Of a stretch of DNA of 64,000 bases, positions 9,537 to 19,281 are shown in pieces. The stretch comes from DASQDN01 sp963833675 (GTDB taxonomy: Bacteria > Acidobacteriota > Terriglobia > Bryobacterales > Bryobacteraceae), in the NCBI GenBank assembly GCA_963833675.1, contig CAWHYW010000003.1:1-64000 (forward strand), in the 5' to 3' direction. Position 1 is the stretch's first letter. Every line of letters begins with the position of its first letter. The position numbers were made by a program, and so were the translations under genes. Below the pieces are notes generated by a model that worked only from the letters and a program-made list of their open reading frames with translations, made no database searches and was not told the DNA's origin.

Positions 9537-10529
9537 ATGGGTGTAAAGTGTACTGACATGAGCGCCGCTGTCTCTCGTCGTGAATTGCTGGGCGGTTTCG
9601 GCTCGGCCTGGTTGGGGAATCGTCTGTATGCTGCGTCGGGTAAACCGATGCGCGGCATTTTCATCATCATGTCTACACCTTACACCGCTGCAAAGGCCGT
9701 CGACTTCGAAGACCTCGCGAGTGAGACGGAGTTTCTGCATAAATGCGGTGTACACGGTATGGTGTGGCCGCAGTTGGCGAGCGAATACGTCAAATTGACT
9801 ACCGAGGAACGGATGCATGGAATGGAGGTGCTTGCGCGCGCTGCCAAGGGTAAGCGGCCGGCGCTCGTTCTTGGTGTCCAAGGGCCAAATGTGGAGTCCG
9901 CTCTGGCATATGCGCGTCACGCAGAAAAATTGGGAGCAGACGCGATTATCGCGATACCGCCGGCCGAGGCCAAAACACTGGATGATTTTCGCGAGTACTA
10001 CCGAGCGCTCGCGAAATCTACGCAGCGTCCGCTCTTCATACAGACCACCGGCGGCGCGAAAGGCATTACGCCAGACGTGAGCTTTATTACTCAGCTCGCA
10101 CACGAATCTCCGAATTGTGGTTACGTCAAAGAAGAATTCCAACCGGTGATCCCGAGGATGAAGCAGCTTTCAGCAGATCGTCCGGCAATCAAGCGTGTGT
10201 TTAGCGGCGGCGGCGGTCACGGCATGATGTACGAGATGCGCCTTGGATTCGACGGCACGATGCCCGGCGCTCCATATTCGGATATCTACGCGCAGATCTG
10301 GGACCTTTACCAGTCCGGGCAGGCGGCGAAGGCCCGCGACCTGTTCAGCAGACTTCTGTTGATGCTCGAGTGTGAGCAACAGATTCCCGGAACCCGTCAA
10401 TACGTAATGAAAAAGCGTGGAGTTTTCAAGACTACGATCTCGAGGCAGCGCGAATTCGATCTTGACGCCAAGGCGATCGAGGAGATCGATTTTAACTTTG
10501 CAGCTTTGGCGCCCTATCTGCGTGCGTAG
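9537..10529 (+). CDS. Dihydrodipicolinate synthase/N-acetylneuraminate lyase family protein with export leader
   Basis: This is a DapA/NanA-type (beta/alpha)8 aldolase of about 323-330 residues. The N-terminus carries a twin-arginine-like leader (SRRELLGGFGSAWLG), which is unusual for this normally cytoplasmic family but common in acidobacterial and planctomycetal paralogues. A conserved-looking YVKEEFQP segment (about 200-207) is in the place expected for the Schiff-base Lys. ATG 9537 has a GAGGAGG 13 bases upstream; ATG 9558 is an alternative. The reaction is unknown; a sugar-acid aldolase or dehydratase is plausible. Confidence 0.75.
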   Translation: MGVKCTDMSAAVSRRELLGGFGSAWLGNRLYAASGKPMRGIFIIMSTPYTAAKAVDFEDLASETEFLHKCGVHGMVWPQLASEYVKLTTEERMHGMEVLARAAKGKRPALVLGVQGPNVESALAYARHAEKLGADAIIAIPPAEAKTLDDFREYYRALAKSTQRPLFIQTTGGAKGITPDVSFITQLAHESPNCGYVKEEFQPVIPRMKQLSADRPAIKRVFSGGGGHGMMYEMRLGFDGTMPGAPYSDIYAQIWDLYQSGQAAKARDLFSRLLLMLECEQQIPGTRQYVMKKRGVFKTTISRQREFDLDAKAIEEIDFNFAALAPYLRA

Positions 10530-10563
10530 ACTTTCGTCTTATGCCTTCGCCGCACGAAGCTGT

Positions 10564-10836
10564 CTATTGCGCCCCATCCCTTGTAGCACGCTGAATGATC
10601 TGCTGCCCGACCGCTTGACCGAGCGGCAACCCGATTTCGACGTCCTGCCGGGTATGAATACCTGCATTGAAGGTTGAGAAGCCCGCATCCGTGGCCTGTG
10701 CGGCCATCGTGTCCGCATCTGCGGGAAACAAGGAACCCATCACTACGCCAGCGCTTCCGGAGGCACAGGTATGTCCGGAAGGAAACCCCGGGTGTGCCGG
10801 ATTCGAGAAGAGCGTTGTGATCGAAGAATCGACCAC
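10564..10836 (-). pseudogene. C-terminal fragment of a vanadium haloperoxidase/PAP2-superfamily protein
   Basis: The 90-residue frame contains NPAHPGFPSGHTCASGSAG, the SGHxxxS core of the PAP2/vanadium-haloperoxidase active site, followed by GIHTRQDVEIGLPLG with the second catalytic His. The N-terminal helical region normally preceding these motifs is not recognisable upstream on the minus strand. It is therefore a remnant, or a gene broken by several indels. Related complete genes are secreted phosphatases or haloperoxidases. Confidence 0.6.
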
Positions 10837-11239
10837 ACCAAATACGCCTATCTCGAGCTACGGCCCTATTTGCATCCAGCGATAGGACGGCGCGACAATC
10901 CCACGCGGCTCGACACAGTACATCGTGAAATCTTCGAACATCAATGGGACATGAATCCCTAAGCGCGGCGCGCGCTTAGGAGGTACCTCCGATAGAATCC
11001 AGCCAGCTTCCGTGAGGATCCAGCCAAAGCGCAGCGCATTTGCGCCTTTACGCAATTCGATCCACGCAATAAAGGGAACGGGCCCTGATGTCCTCTTTAA
11101 CAGAATCAGCGCAAAGAACATTGGGGGCCCGTCAGAAATGACGATCGAGCGGGATTCTTATCCCGCGCGATGTTTGATTATCCTTCTAGGCGCTGTCGTT
11201 AAAATCAGGGTGTGGCACGTGAACTGCAATAGTGCCAGT
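10837..11239. other. Region without a recognised gene, containing a perfect hairpin
   Basis: About 400 bases between the haloperoxidase fragment and the NTF2-like lipoprotein gene. An 87-codon frame on the minus strand (10858-11121) could include degraded haloperoxidase sequence, but I cannot match it. The only clear structure is the hairpin at 10958-10980. Confidence 0.4.
10958..10980. repeat. Perfect GC-rich hairpin
   Basis: A 10-base-pair stem (CCTAAGCGCG / CGCGCTTAGG) encloses a three-base GCG loop. No T-run follows it on either strand, so it is not a classical intrinsic terminator. It could be a protein-binding palindrome or an RNA structure. Confidence 0.5.
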
Positions 11240-12100
11240 ATGACGATCCGAGGTCGAAGTCGGGCCGCAACTCGTTGGATCTTCATAATTGCATCGCAAT
11301 TGGCGCCGCTTTTATTGCTGGAATCATGTAAGAATGACCGAGCCGCAAGCGCGGAAACAGAATCTCAGGAGCTGGCCCAAAAGCGAGCAGTTTTCGGGAG
11401 CGCATCCGAACGCGACACCTCAAGAACAAACGGCTATTCGACTATTAATCCTCCGAAACTCGACGCGGACAAACCTACCCAACGTGCCACAGGTGTACAG
11501 GCCCACCGGCGAGCGATCACTCCTACAAGTCGGTCCGAACCGGCAGCATCCCAACGCTCGCGAATGCAGGATCCTGGCAGGTCGCATGCGCCTGATCCGA
11601 ATGTCTCGGCCGCGGCGAACCATGGCGCAATGGAATCAACTGGGGAACGCTACCTTCATTACGAACCACCTGGATCGCTCGTTGGTGACCCAGGAGAGCT
11701 TCCTTCCAAGCCGCAGATGCCCAGATCAAATTCCATTGAAAGCTTGGTTTATCGATGGGCCGACACTCTGCTGACCGGGAATCTTGGAGCGCACTTGAGT
11801 CTCTTCAGCCCGAAACTCGATCACTTCAACGGCGCAGCGAGCGTTTCACAGGAGGTCGTCAGGACCTTCAAAAGCACAATGCTTGCCGATTTGGCAGGAG
11901 TGCGACATTTTGAAATAGATGATCTCCGGTTGCGCCCTTCGGATGCCGGCTTAGCCTATGCAGAGTTTCGTATCGAGTCAGATGCTGTGAATAGCAAAAT
12001 CAATGGTTCGTATCGGCTTGAATTGCGTGAGGTTGACGGTCAGTGGAAGATCTACGGAGAGGAGAAATTACAACCAATATCCCGCCGGAGTAGCCAATAG
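11240..12100 (+). CDS. Putative lipoprotein with C-terminal NTF2-like (SnoaL/DUF4440-type) domain
   Basis: From ATG 11240 the 286-residue protein begins with a basic stretch, a hydrophobic segment and a lipobox-like LLLLESC, suggesting an exported lipoprotein. Residues about 35-165 are low-complexity and disordered. The last about 120 residues look like an NTF2-like domain, with VYRWADTLLTGNLGAHLSLF near its start and GSYRLELREVDGQWKIYGEE near its end. The frame stays open another 76 codons upstream, but the signal sequence favours this start. The ligand is unknown. Confidence 0.6.
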   Translation: MTIRGRSRAATRWIFIIASQLAPLLLLESCKNDRAASAETESQELAQKRAVFGSASERDTSRTNGYSTINPPKLDADKPTQRATGVQAHRRAITPTSRSEPAASQRSRMQDPGRSHAPDPNVSAAANHGAMESTGERYLHYEPPGSLVGDPGELPSKPQMPRSNSIESLVYRWADTLLTGNLGAHLSLFSPKLDHFNGAASVSQEVVRTFKSTMLADLAGVRHFEIDDLRLRPSDAGLAYAEFRIESDAVNSKINGSYRLELREVDGQWKIYGEEKLQPISRRSSQ

Positions 12101-12121
12101 CAGGTAACGGTCCGCTAACAA

Positions 12122-12781
12122 TCAAAGGAGATTGACCGCCCGCGCGCAGAGAATCGTGATTGTGCCGATCGAGATGATGCTTTGGGCCATCATCAACAAT
12201 TTGGCCCACGGCGTAAGAGGCGCTACATCCGTCGGAGAAAACGCAGTGCTGGTGTTGAACGCGAGGAATAGATAATCCACGAAGCCCGGCTGCCACGGCC
12301 GATTGCTCCAATCCTTCATGTCGGCCGACATTTGCGGGAAGAAGAAAGCTCCGTCGGTGTGGGCGCCTCGCATTGCGCGCTTATGCGGACCCCCGGCGTC
12401 CAGCTTCCAATACCAGGAGGCGAAAACCAGGACGTTCGCAGCCCACAATGCGGCAGCAGACCGGAACAGTTCCGCCGGAGTGTCGCGATGCGCAGACAGA
12501 CCCGCGATCAGCTTTCCTAAGGACCAAACCAAAGCTAAGGTAATCACGCCAGAAAGCGCCAATCTCAAGCGCTCCAGCGAAAGCTCGTAACCACCTTTCC
12601 GCAGGTGTATTCCGGCAACCACCAAAGAGAGCACCACTGCCAAAAGCAGCCAATTCGGACCCGGCGAAAGGCGCGGAGGGATCGCCAGATAGAGTACACC
12701 GACTGCAAGAAAGCTCACAATCGGCACCCAATGTGGATCGGCCGCGTGATTGCTTGTAGCCGGTTGCGTAGAAATGGGCAT
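12122..12781 (-). CDS. Integral membrane protein, DUF1345-like
   Basis: This 219-residue protein starts at ATG 12781 and has about five membrane segments. The C-terminal part, DYLFLAFNTSTAFSPTDVAP followed by a hydrophobic helix, resembles DUF1345 proteins, which look distantly like pore-loop channel subunits in this region. The function is unknown. It is convergent with the lipoprotein gene, and a gap of about 220 bases separates it from the histidine-kinase operon upstream. Confidence 0.55.
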   Translation of the reverse strand: MPISTQPATSNHAADPHWVPIVSFLAVGVLYLAIPPRLSPGPNWLLLAVVLSLVVAGIHLRKGGYELSLERLRLALSGVITLALVWSLGKLIAGLSAHRDTPAELFRSAAALWAANVLVFASWYWKLDAGGPHKRAMRGAHTDGAFFFPQMSADMKDWSNRPWQPGFVDYLFLAFNTSTAFSPTDVAPLTPWAKLLMMAQSIISIGTITILCARAVNLL

Positions 12782-13004
12782 ACAAGATGAGTATGCCAAC
12801 TTGGATAAACTCGCGGGCAAGAAAGCACGGGTCCGGCGACGACTTCCGGACCCGCGTTCCCCTGTTTTAGCGCGTCGGGAACGACGCGCCACTCCCACCA
12901 GGAGACTCGATGCGTTATTAGAGATAACGCGGAGAAGCTGCCAAAACTATGATCGTTGGACTCCGATTCGGAGTTGTAGCGAATTTGTAAATTTCTTGTG
13001 AACG

Positions 13005-14710
13005 CTATGACCGTGCCAGCGGTATACGCAGGCAGAAAGAAGCTCCGCGATCTACCGGCTCCGACCAAAGGTCCCCGCCGTGAGCTAAGACGGTTTGCCG
13101 CGAGAGAGCGAGTCCGAGGCCCAATCCATTCTTCTTGCCTGCGGTGGCGAATGGTTCAAAAAGCTTGTGCCGCACCTGGGTAGGGATTCCGGGACCGGTG
13201 TCGGTGACGCGGACCACGGCGCAGCCGTTGTACTGGGTGGCCGAGATGTGGATACTTCCTCCCTCGCCGAGGGCCTCGAGCGAGTTTGTAAACAGGTTGA
13301 AGAACACGCGTTCCATCCGCGCCCGCTCGACGGAGGTTTCCAGCGTTTCGGGTATATCGAAGCTGATCTGCACATGCTGCGTTTCCGCCACTGGAAGAAG
13401 CGGCTCGCAGGCAGCGGCGACGAGATCCCGTACACTGCAGACCTCAGCCGATTCCGCTTTTCGGGATGTGTTCACCAAATCCTGCAGCAACTCCTGAATA
13501 CGTCGCGAGGCGCGATAGATATTATTTGCCAGGCGCCTGACGGTCGGCGTCGGGAGTTCACCATCAACAAGCATCTCCGCGCCACCGTAAATAGCAGCAA
13601 GCGGATTTCGAAGATCATGAACGATCGAAGTCGAGAGCTGGCCGATGGTGGCCAAACGCTCCTGCTGGATCAATTCCTTTTGCGCTTTCTGAATGGATAG
13701 AGCACATCGAATTGAAACGTCATGGCCAGGCGGCCTAATTCGTCTTGCCGTTCTACGGGTACGCGGGAATCGTAATTATGCGCAGCCACGGCCGCGGCAG
13801 CCATATCCAGTCGCACGATCGGCTCGACGATTCGAAGCGTGAGCGCATAGCTGAGAAGTACACCTGCGCCTACGGCAACGAGCCAGATCAGGAAAAGGTT
13901 CTTGCGCAGCTCGGACAGATGTCTCTGCGCGAAGGCGAATGAACGTGCAATACGCAGTTCTCCCAGTTGCTTTCCATCGACAGCGATCAGAGGAGTCGCG
14001 AGCATTGCGTATTCCGCTTGCGGGGAAAGCAGGGGAGCACTCGCAAGCCGCGCCGTCGTTAAAGGATCGAGCGTGGAAACCAAAGGCTTGCCTTCGGAAG
14101 AGTAGATGAAGTCGCTGCCCGTGCTCTGCTTCAATTGCTGCGCGAGCGAGTGCGTCACCGGGTACCCAGCTACGAGCACGTTCAGCAGCGCCGGACCGTG
14201 CTGCGATTGGACATAGACCGGGGTAACAACGACTTGGTATAACTGCGCGGCATCCTTCATGAATCCGATTGCCTGCTTGGGAAACGAATCAGCGGCTGCG
14301 CGGACGATCGAGAGTTCCGGAATGCGAGTGTCGCCGCCGAGAGATGCGACCAGCGTGCCTTGCGGATCTGTGACCAGAAAGATCGCGTCATCGTGAGAAA
14401 TCTTCGCCCACAACTCGCCCGCAGTATCGCGGATGGTGGCCTGATCGCGCGTGCTGAACGCAGCGCGAACGTCCGACATATTGCTGATCACTAGGGTTAC
14501 CGAAGCAAGCATGTCGGAGCGGGATCGCCACAGCGATTCATACGCGCGCAGGCTCGCGCGTACTTCTTCTTCGAGGCCCTGTGAAGTTGTATGGACCGCA
14601 TATCGCTGAACTAGCCATCCCGTGACACCGAACAGCACGGTGATTACGAGCGACGTGACGATAAGCGCCTTGGGCAGCAAGGATAATCGGGAAAACCAGG
14701 TGCTCTTCAC
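13005..14710 (-). CDS. Membrane sensor histidine kinase with HAMP domain (frameshifted)
   Basis: The N-terminal half (13670-14710) has a membrane helix at about 15-37, a periplasmic sensor domain of about 230 residues, a second helix (about 270-290) and a HAMP domain (RIVEPIVRLDMAAAAVAAHN). The second half (13005-13673) has the HisKA box STSIVHDLRNPLAAIYGG and an HATPase_c domain with DTGPGIP and GLGLALS. The frames meet at about 13675-13710 inside the coiled link; a small indel would restore a linker of the type SIQKAQKELIQQERLATIGQ. The start overlaps the copper-like gene by 4 bases, so the kinase is the last gene of the 17811-to-13005 operon and probably pairs with one of its regulators. 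Confidence 0.8.
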
Positions 14711-15396
14711 TTCCTTGCTCCCGGGTAGAAAGAATCGTCGGTCACGGGCGGGTAATCCTTGCCGTATTTGTTCTTGTGCGGTAGTGGAAGATAACCGCTT
14801 TCGGATATGGAGAGCGCCGGAATCATGACCGCAGCTTCATGCACCGTCACACGCCGGGTTAGCGCGTCGAGCGTGGCAGGAGTGGCCCGCTCATGCATCA
14901 CGTGCAAAGTATACTCGCCTGGCGGCACGTTGGCGATTTGAAATCGGCCGTCCTTGCGGGAAGTTGCGAAGTAGGGTGTGGAGAGCACTGCAATAACGGC
15001 GCTCATTGTCGGATGAATGTTGCAGAATACGCGCACTACTCCGGGCCGATCCAGCCGGACGGATTTCGATGTGCCCGGCGGGTAGAGGCCGATATCGAAT
15101 ACCTTGCCTTCGAAGTTTGAGAAAGCGTTATGAAATATAGGATCGTTGTTGGGAAAGTCAACGGTGGTTCCGGTGGTGACCACCAGAATATGGGGTGAGA
15201 AGGTTTTATTCTTCTGCAGGATTTGCGCATGCGCCGTGGGCCGCGGGAGTGCGGCAGGCCCAGCTATCGGCTCGAGCCATATCACGACGCCGGAAAAGTC
15301 CTTGCTCTTGGAATCTGTGAGGGAGACACGGCCGCTCACGGTTCCGGCAAAGGCTGGCAATCCAAGACTAAAACTGATAAGCCAGCGCAAGATCAT
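14707..15396 (-). CDS. Periplasmic plastocyanin/azurin-like (cupredoxin) protein with carboxypeptidase-regulatory-like domain
   Basis: This 229-residue protein has a signal peptide (about 1-17). A cupredoxin fold is indicated by NNDPIFHNAFS followed by VFCNIHPTMSAVI, giving the His...Cys-His-Met ligand set of a type-1 copper site. After it comes a beta-sandwich segment (DGRFQIANVPPGEYTLHV) of the carboxypeptidase-regulatory type. Such proteins move electrons or bind copper in the periplasm. It lies between a porin and a histidine kinase in one operon. Copper binding is inferred from the ligands only. Confidence 0.75.
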   Translation of the reverse strand: MILRWLISFSLGLPAFAGTVSGRVSLTDSKSKDFSGVVIWLEPIAGPAALPRPTAHAQILQKNKTFSPHILVVTTGTTVDFPNNDPIFHNAFSNFEGKVFDIGLYPPGTSKSVRLDRPGVVRVFCNIHPTMSAVIAVLSTPYFATSRKDGRFQIANVPPGEYTLHVMHERATPATLDALTRRVTVHEAAVMIPALSISESGYLPLPHKNKYGKDYPPVTDDSFYPGARK

Positions 15397-16755
15397 AGTG
15401 ATTGTTCAGCCGCCGGCCTGCGCCGATGTAGTTCGTCCGGACTTGCATCGTCTCGAATCCGAGGATCACATTGGGCGCGATTCGATATAGCGCATTTCCG
15501 GCATAGGCAAAGTTCTTGCCGATGGCATTGGCGCGAAGATCGCTGTCGCGATCGTCATGCTGGCCACCGTAGATATTGAAGGTGAGTCGAGGAGTGGCCG
15601 CATAGCTGAGCTGGGCCCAGCCGCCGAGGGAATGAACCGGAATCACCTGCCGGGCGCCAAAGATCGTGAAGCCCTGTCGAAGAGTACCGAGATTCGCGGT
15701 GTTCTCTCCCGCAAAGAACATTCCGGAGAAATCGAGTTTCGGTATCGGCGCTATGGACCAGTCGACACTATACATGCGGGAAGGTACGGAGATACCAGCC
15801 ACGTGGGTCGTGCTCACATGAAATCCAGGGGCAATCTCGATGTGGCCGTCATTGAGAAATGCGGTATGCAAGGCGAAGCGACCTTCAAGCCCAGGCCTGA
15901 CGCTTTCAAGGGTGGGCGCAAATTCAGTGGGTACGGCGGCGCTCTGCTCGGAAGTTTGGAATACGCCCACCTGCGCACGAAGGTCCGTTGTATTGTTGAA
16001 GCGGAAAGCGATGCTCGATCCTGGCCTGGGGCTGCCACAACCATGGATTGCCGGCGCCTGTCAGCGGAGAAACTCCGACCTGCGCAAGAGAGTTCGGTTC
16101 TCGCGGGAGACAAGATCGGTTTGTCCTGACCGACAAGAAGATTTGTCGATCCCCAATCAAGCTCGACGGTAGCGACCCTCAGGCGCATCAGCCGGCTGAG
16201 ATTGTTACTTACAGCTCGCTCCACGCCGAAAGTCGAAACGGGATTGGCATAAAAATCCATGTAGAGGGAGCCATTCACCTGAGCGCCAAGAACGGTTGTG
16301 GGGCTGAGGAATTTGAATCCCAGAACGGTTTGCCGCAGTGTTCCTCCAGCAGTGCGCGGGGTTTGGTTTAGAGACGCGACGGTCGGATTATCCTGTGCTC
16401 CGCTGTAAGCGCCATTCCAGAAGGCGTTGAACAGCAACATGCCCGTGAGGGAAATCGGCAAACGCTGCGAGGCCTCAACCTTGGTTTGCGCGAGGTCCTG
16501 CGTGCGCTGTTCCAGGATCTCGAGACGCTCCTCAGCGGGTGGCCTAGTTTCGGTTGGTGGGCGTTCTTCAGGTGGCGGGGCGGGCGGCGCCTGTGATACG
16601 AGTTGCTGTCGTAAAGCCTGCACTTCCTGCATCAGCTCACGATTCTGCTGCTCGAGTTTATCCAGGCGCGCCAGCACAGCGGCGAGTCCCTGATCGGTTT
16701 GCGCCCAGCAGGGCGCGGAGATGAATAGCAATAACCAGGAGGTTTTACTTCGCAT
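15368..16755 (-). CDS. Outer-membrane porin with N-terminal coiled coil (frameshifted twice)
   Basis: It starts at ATG 16755 with a signal peptide (ending APCWAQ), then a coiled coil (about residues 30-60, LDKLEQQNRELMQEVQALRQ) and a Pro-rich linker. A long beta barrel follows to the terminal Phe of LALAYQF, typical of outer-membrane proteins. Three frames must be joined: 16755 to about 16105, about 16105 to 16000, and about 16000 to 15368. The middle piece carries EPNSLAQVGVSPLTGAGNPW. The start lies inside the end of the CheY-like gene, and the end overlaps the cupredoxin start by 29 bases. Confidence 0.7.
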
Positions 16756-17119
16756 ACAGCAAGTGCTCCAGGGTCCGGCGAACCGCGTTCGGGGAGAACG
16801 GTTTGGTGAAGTACGCATCCGCCCCCAGACGCCGCAGCCGAGTGGGTGTATCGAGATCAGTATCGCCGCTGATCACCACAATCGGTACCGCTGCAAATCG
16901 CGGCTCGGCGCGAAGCCTCTGAATTAACTCGTAACCATCGATGCGCGGCATATGCAAGTCGGTTACTACGGCCGCCAAGGACAGGTTGTCCATCAGGCGT
17001 AACGCCTCCTGCGCGGACGTCACCATACGCACATCGAAATCCGGTATTGCCGCCAGCGCAAGGGCGAGAGTATCTCCGCAAGTGTGCGTGTCATCCACGA
17101 TAAGTATGGTACGAGGCAT
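16745..17119 (-). CDS. CheY-like single-domain response regulator
   Basis: This 124-residue receiver domain has no output domain. It has the acidic pair DD in ILIVDDTHT, the phospho-acceptor Asp in VVTDLHMPRIDG (about residue 53), a Ser in VISGD and the conserved Lys in YFTKPFS. It follows the OmpR-type regulator by 16 bases and overlaps the porin start by 11 bases. Single receivers usually act by protein contact or as phosphate relays. Confidence 0.85.
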   Translation of the reverse strand: MPRTILIVDDTHTCGDTLALALAAIPDFDVRMVTSAQEALRLMDNLSLAAVVTDLHMPRIDGYELIQRLRAEPRFAAVPIVVISGDTDLDTPTRLRRLGADAYFTKPFSPNAVRRTLEHLLYAK

Positions 17120-17135
17120 TGCATGGAACTTTCGA

Positions 17136-17811
17136 TCACGGCAGGAAGCGATATCCGACGCCGTGCATTGTAAGGAAGTGACGCGGGCAATCCGGCTGCG
17201 GCTCCAGCTTTTGTCGAAGCCGAACCACATGCGCGTCTACCGTGCGGGTATTGGGAAACGACTCATAACCCCAAACAGAATTCAGAATGACGTCGCGAGT
17301 AAGCGGACGGTCCGGGTTCTGAAGAAAAAACGTCAGCAGATTGTATTCAGCCGGCGTGAGCTTCAACTCCATGCCGCGACGCGTGACAACACGCGCGCTC
17401 GAGATCGACCGTATTTTCTGAGAATGTAATGACCTGATGAGCTTCGGGGAGTGAGCGCCGCATCACGGCACGGATGCGGGCGAGCAATTCGCGTGTTCCG
17501 AAGGGTTTCACCACATAGTCGTCGGCGCCGATCTCGAGCAGAAGAACCTTATCGATCTCTTCGCCGATGGCGCTCAATACAATTATGGGTGTCGAGATGC
17601 GAGCGGCTCGTAATTGCTTGCAGACCTCAGTGCCGCTCATGGTGGGCAGCCGGAGATCGACGAGGATGAGATCGGGTTTTGTGGCCAAAGCACGTTCGAA
17701 ACCCGCTTTCCCGTCGCTTTCCAGGATGGCGCGAAAGCCTTCCTGTTCCAGAAGAACTCCGATTGTGTCGCGAAGACTGTCGTCATCGTCGATGACAAGA
17801 ATGGTACGCAT
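17136..17811 (-). CDS. OmpR/PhoB-family response regulator (frameshifted)
   Basis: The receiver domain (17811 to about 17405) has IDDDD, the phospho-acceptor in LILVDLRLPTMSG and the Lys in YVVKPFG. The winged-helix DNA-binding domain (about 17390-17136) has MELKLTPAEYNLL, TRDVILNSVWG and TVDAHVVRLRQKLEP. The frame breaks at about 17391-17397 within an alternating GC run; two added bases give a continuous LERARVVTRRGMELKL. It is the first gene of the minus-strand operon, and the histidine kinase at its end is the likely partner. Confidence 0.82.
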
Positions 17812-17900
17812 GGTTCAGGCTCAAGGCAATTGTAGCCAAGAGCAAATGCGTGCGATGCCTGCGCCTGTTAAACAGACATCGCACGCCGGCCGCCCGACGA

Positions 17901-19187
17901 CTATTGCCGCCGGACGGAAAGGGTCGAACCAGCCTGCGAGTCAACGCCTCCGACACTCGCGGTTACGGCTTGGTCGCCGTCCGCCACGGTAGCGGGGACC
18001 GTGACGTTGAATTGATAAAGGCCTGCTCCGGAGAGTCCGGCAAACGCGACGTTTGCCTGTACTCCGCCGATCATGATTCGCACGTTATTCGCGAGATTCG
18101 CGGCGCCAGAGAAAGCTTTTCCAGCGGAAACTGCCGGATTCGTAGGTCCGAAGCCGGTACCGAAAAGCAGGATCATTTCACCAGGCCTTGCCGGTCTCGT
18201 AGCGACAGAACTGCCGAGTAAACCTGTAGGCCCGAGAAACGTTCCATCCGGCGCGACGGCGGCCACATTCTTACTATCGAATTGGAAGCACGCCGGAGAG
18301 AACTGCTGCAGGTTGACCATTGCCGGCGCACTTTCACCAGCTGCGTTCTTTACGACAACGGCTACCATTCCAGTGCTTGCATCATCCGGAGCCTGAGCGT
18401 TGATCTGGCCGGGACTGATGAACGATATGGCTGCCGGCTTGCCATTGACAGTCACGCTCACTCCGTCAAGCGAAGTCGGCAGTACTCCGTTTACGATCTC
18501 ATCGTCCCGCCATGTGCGAGTTACCCCCGCCAGGCTTTGGCCGTAAATGGTGATCCAGGACCCTGACACGATACCGGCTTTCGTATTCGCTGCGCTTGTT
18601 ACACCTCCGCTCGAGATGGCCGGTTTCGCGTTGGAGGCGACGGTTGCTTTGGTCGAGTAAATGAAATCGCCCGTATTGTCGCCGCTGTTGTTGGCGGCGT
18701 TTCCGGCAACATAGAAATCGATACTGCCGACGTCGGTTGCGGGCGGGGTCCAGTTAAACTCAAAGGTCTGGGATCCAGTGGTGCCGGGCCGGGTTCCTTC
18801 CGACGTATGTGTGATCCACTCCAAAGTCCCACTGGTTCCGGCAAGATGGGTGTTCCCGTCCGACGGGCTGATATCGCCCCCGCCTTTGGTGGTATCGGAT
18901 GCGAGCCGGGGGGACGCTTCAAATCCCCAGCGCTTTGCGTTTGGGTCTTCGATCTTGACGGTCACCTTCTGCGCTTTTCCCGGCGTGTACGTAGATCCGT
19001 CAGAGAACGTGATCGTCAACTTCCCGGGACCCGAATTTAGCGCGTTAGTCCGGTGGCAGTTCGTGCAAATGCCATCGCCTGGCGCGCCGGTGACACCCTG
19101 CGGCGCGCCCGCAGAACGTGCCAGCAGCGAGCTTGCGCCACCGAGCACTACCAATCCAGCGACGATGAGTTGGTTGCGAAGCTTCAT
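17901..19187 (-). CDS. Secreted haem-motif protein with choice-of-anchor V domain and Solibacter-type C-terminal domain
   Basis: This 428-residue protein has a signal peptide (about 1-23). A single CTNCH haem-c attachment motif (residues about 41-45) opens a reelin/choice-of-anchor-V-like domain (about 50-185). The C-terminal half matches the repeated acidobacterial extracellular domain (TIGR03437 type), with GSWITIYGQSLAG, VTVNGKPAAISFISPGQINAQAP and LFGTGFGPTNP. It is probably an exported surface protein with a covalently bound haem. The partner and substrate are unknown. The small haem protein upstream may be co-expressed. Confidence 0.78.
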   Translation of the reverse strand: MKLRNQLIVAGLVVLGGASSLLARSAGAPQGVTGAPGDGICTNCHRTNALNSGPGKLTITFSDGSTYTPGKAQKVTVKIEDPNAKRWGFEASPRLASDTTKGGGDISPSDGNTHLAGTSGTLEWITHTSEGTRPGTTGSQTFEFNWTPPATDVGSIDFYVAGNAANNSGDNTGDFIYSTKATVASNAKPAISSGGVTSAANTKAGIVSGSWITIYGQSLAGVTRTWRDDEIVNGVLPTSLDGVSVTVNGKPAAISFISPGQINAQAPDDASTGMVAVVVKNAAGESAPAMVNLQQFSPACFQFDSKNVAAVAPDGTFLGPTGLLGSSVATRPARPGEMILLFGTGFGPTNPAVSAGKAFSGAANLANNVRIMIGGVQANVAFAGLSGAGLYQFNVTVPATVADGDQAVTASVGGVDSQAGSTLSVRRQ

Positions 19188-19281
19188 TCCATAGCCCTCA
19201 CTTATGTGGTGTAGTACTGACCGATGTTAAGGGTTGGAGTTCGGTAAAGTTGTTGGGCAGTTGTAAAAGAAATGTGAACGC

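Noticed and set aside
10958..10980. Rho-independent terminator
   Set aside because: The stem is strong, but no T-run follows on either strand.
15557..16129. A 190-codon open frame on the plus strand
   Set aside because: It is antisense to the porin, which has a signal peptide, coiled coil and terminal aromatic residue.
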